The notes under the pieces were generated by a model. That model worked only from the letters and a program-made list of their open reading frames with translations. It was not told where the DNA came from and did not search any database. Shown here in pieces: positions 7,828 to 9,097 of a stretch of 9,097 nucleotides of DNA. Position 1 is the first letter of the stretch, and every line of letters starts with the position of its first letter. Both the position numbers and the translations under genes were made by a program. This DNA is from Gammaproteobacteria bacterium (GTDB lineage: Bacteria > Pseudomonadota > Gammaproteobacteria > Pseudomonadales > Cellvibrionaceae), in the NCBI GenBank assembly GCA_021151835.1, contig JAGKWO010000083.1, positions 1 through 9,097 on the forward strand, written 5' to 3'.

Positions 7828-8961
7828 TAATACAATCAGATTCGCATTTTTAAATTGCCCTACATCTACATTACTGGCGCTATATGAATGGTAAGCAAAA
7901 AGACTGTCGTTGTCAAACACTTTACCTATGTAGTCGGCGGCACTGCGTTGTTGGTGTAAGTGTAAAACCTGAATCAAAGGTGATGCATCTAGCACGAAAT
8001 AATAATCGTTATCAAAAGTAATCGGTTGGTCGTCGAACGAAACTTTACCTTTATGAAAACCCTTGTCTTTTACCGTAAAATTAAATGTTGCAGTAGCAGA
8101 GCTGTTAGGCGCAATATCTACCGAAGCAGTAGAAGCCTGTGCATTGTCAATAAATAGTTTCACAGGCAGTTTTTCTACATCATTATCGCCCGAGTTGAAT
8201 ACCTTTACATACAACACATTGTTCTGCATCTCTCTGATAAAAGGCGAAGCCAACCAAACCGAATCAACGTACACATTTTGTGAGGTCTTGCCCTGCACAG
8301 GCACTAAAAACAGTTTGTCTAAAGAATCTATCTTGAGTTGCTTCAAATCTCCGGCAGTACTTTTCTGAAAATCAGAGAACCAGAAAAACTGGTTACTGGC
8401 ACTGGCATTATGTTTTTGCGCCAAGCTACGCTGGCGTTTATATACGTTCTCAAATGTGCGTGGGTTGGGCGATAAACCTATTGAAGTGAGCCTATCTTTT
8501 ACTTTAGTAGTATTTGTTACGGCTTGGTCTTCGCCCGAAAAATCGTTGGTTACCAACTGTACATTGGGCGATTGGCTGAATAAAGTCAGTAATTCATCAA
8601 TTTTTGTAACGGCTAAATCTAAGTAGCGTTTGTTTTCTGTGGTATTTTGCATACTCAGCGAGTTGTCGAGATAAAGACTACTCACACCCAAACCCGACAA
8701 ACGATTAGGCCCGGCATTTTTAGCAGGCAAAAAGGGCTGTGCAAAAGCTAAAGCCAAAAACAACAAGAATAACACCCTTGCCGCCAGAATAAGCCATTGC
8801 TTGATACGCCTAAACGAGCTTGTCTCAGTTTCGACCGCTTTCAGAAAGGCAACGTTCGTAAAAAATACCTTTTTGGTACGACGAAAGTTAAATAAATGAA
8901 TAATGATTGGCACCGAAATGGCCAATAAACCCCACAGAAAAGACGGAAAGAGAAACTGCAT
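7813..8961 (-). CDS. BatA-domain membrane protein, Bacteroidota type, truncated at its C-terminus
   Basis: About 380 N-terminal residues of a BatA (aerotolerance regulator N-terminal) family protein of the kind common in Bacteroidota. It starts MQFLFPSFLWGLLAISVPII with helix 1 at about 7-24. The typical IIHLFNFRRTKKVFFTNVAFL follows, then helix 2 at about 57-77 (ending AFAQPFLP). D99-N-S-L-S103 resembles the MIDAS DxSxS of a von Willebrand A domain. Residues at about 235-315 look like a CARDB/Ig-like domain (VKVFNSGDNDVEKLPVKLFI). From about 325 a GATase-like fold appears to begin. Relatives usually run to about 600-700 residues, so the C-terminal part is lost: after VLEGVEQ the frame becomes PilW. 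The ATG lacks a Shine-Dalgarno, as is usual in Bacteroidota and unlike pilY1 and pilX. The molecular function of these proteins is unclear. Nothing links it to pili. Confidence 0.85.
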
Positions 8962-9097
8962 ATAGTCTTGAGCCCCTAAAGGTATATCATTTGAATTTTT
9001 ATAATTAAACGTAAAAGTCTGAAATTCCTTTCAATGTTTTGTTGATATTTTACATCTACCATGCACATAAGCCAATTATTATGCCAAAGGTCTACAA
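8962..9097 (-). other. AT-rich upstream region of the BatA-like gene
   Basis: 136 bases with no gene I can support. On the minus strand a TACCTTTA (8977-8984) is one base off the Bacteroidota -7 element TAnnTTTG and lies 15 nt before the ATG, but I see no convincing -33 element at the right distance. There is no Shine-Dalgarno. The first bases on the minus strand are open for five codons before a TAA (9080-9082), which could be the tail of another gene but is too short to judge. Confidence 0.35.

Noticed and set aside
7558..8961. A novel BatA-PilW fusion protein that couples an envelope BatA-type system to pilus assembly.
   Set aside because: Both halves are truncated, the PilW part lacks the leader and helix it needs, and the joint sits in a short shared motif at the end of the sequence. 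A chimeric assembly explains all of this more simply.

Overview
The window holds one end of a type IV pilus (T4P) locus from a gammaproteobacterium, joined at its right edge to a piece of a gene that looks as if it comes from a different phylum. The T4P proteins (PilS/PilR of the NtrC-activating kind, PilX, a 1466-residue PilY1, a small PilE) resemble those of Pseudomonas and Cellvibrio-like bacteria. I favour a Cellvibrionaceae-type host, but genus-level placement is inference.

Layout. On the + strand, bases 1-640 are the 3' part of pilS (sensor kinase; the start and phospho-acceptor His lie off the left edge), followed by complete pilR (661-2064). A strong hairpin at 2060-2096 overlaps the pilR stop and separates it from a convergent minus-strand operon. 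Read in its own direction, that operon is: the C-terminal end of pilW (about 7827-7558), pilX (7547-6969), pilY1 (6956-2556) and pilE (2543-2124). The gaps are only 10-12 nt, so this is one transcription unit. The usual upstream members (fimU/pilV and the rest of pilW) are absent because the sequence changes identity.

From about 7815 to 8961 the minus-strand reading frame continues in phase, but the protein becomes a Bacteroidota-type BatA-domain membrane protein (two N-terminal membrane helices, a DxSxS motif, a CARDB-like domain). The apparent 467-codon ORF is therefore a chimera: about 380 residues of BatA-like protein followed by about 84 residues of PilW C-terminus. The joint falls in a short EGVEQ segment that fits both families. 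The likeliest explanation is a chimeric metagenome contig or template switch at a short shared sequence, not a natural fusion. The final 136 bases (8962-9097) are AT-rich upstream sequence of the BatA-like gene.

How the genes work together: PilS/PilR is the sigma-54-dependent switch that controls the major pilin gene in relatives. PilW, PilX, PilE and PilY1 form the pilus-tip/priming complex, with PilY1 as the large secreted tip adhesin and calcium-dependent regulator. Here PilY1 appears to lack the usual Asp-rich calcium loop of its C-terminal propeller while keeping an N-terminal acidic loop. I see no RNA genes, insertion sequences, CRISPR arrays or phage genes, and I do not find a convincing novel system.
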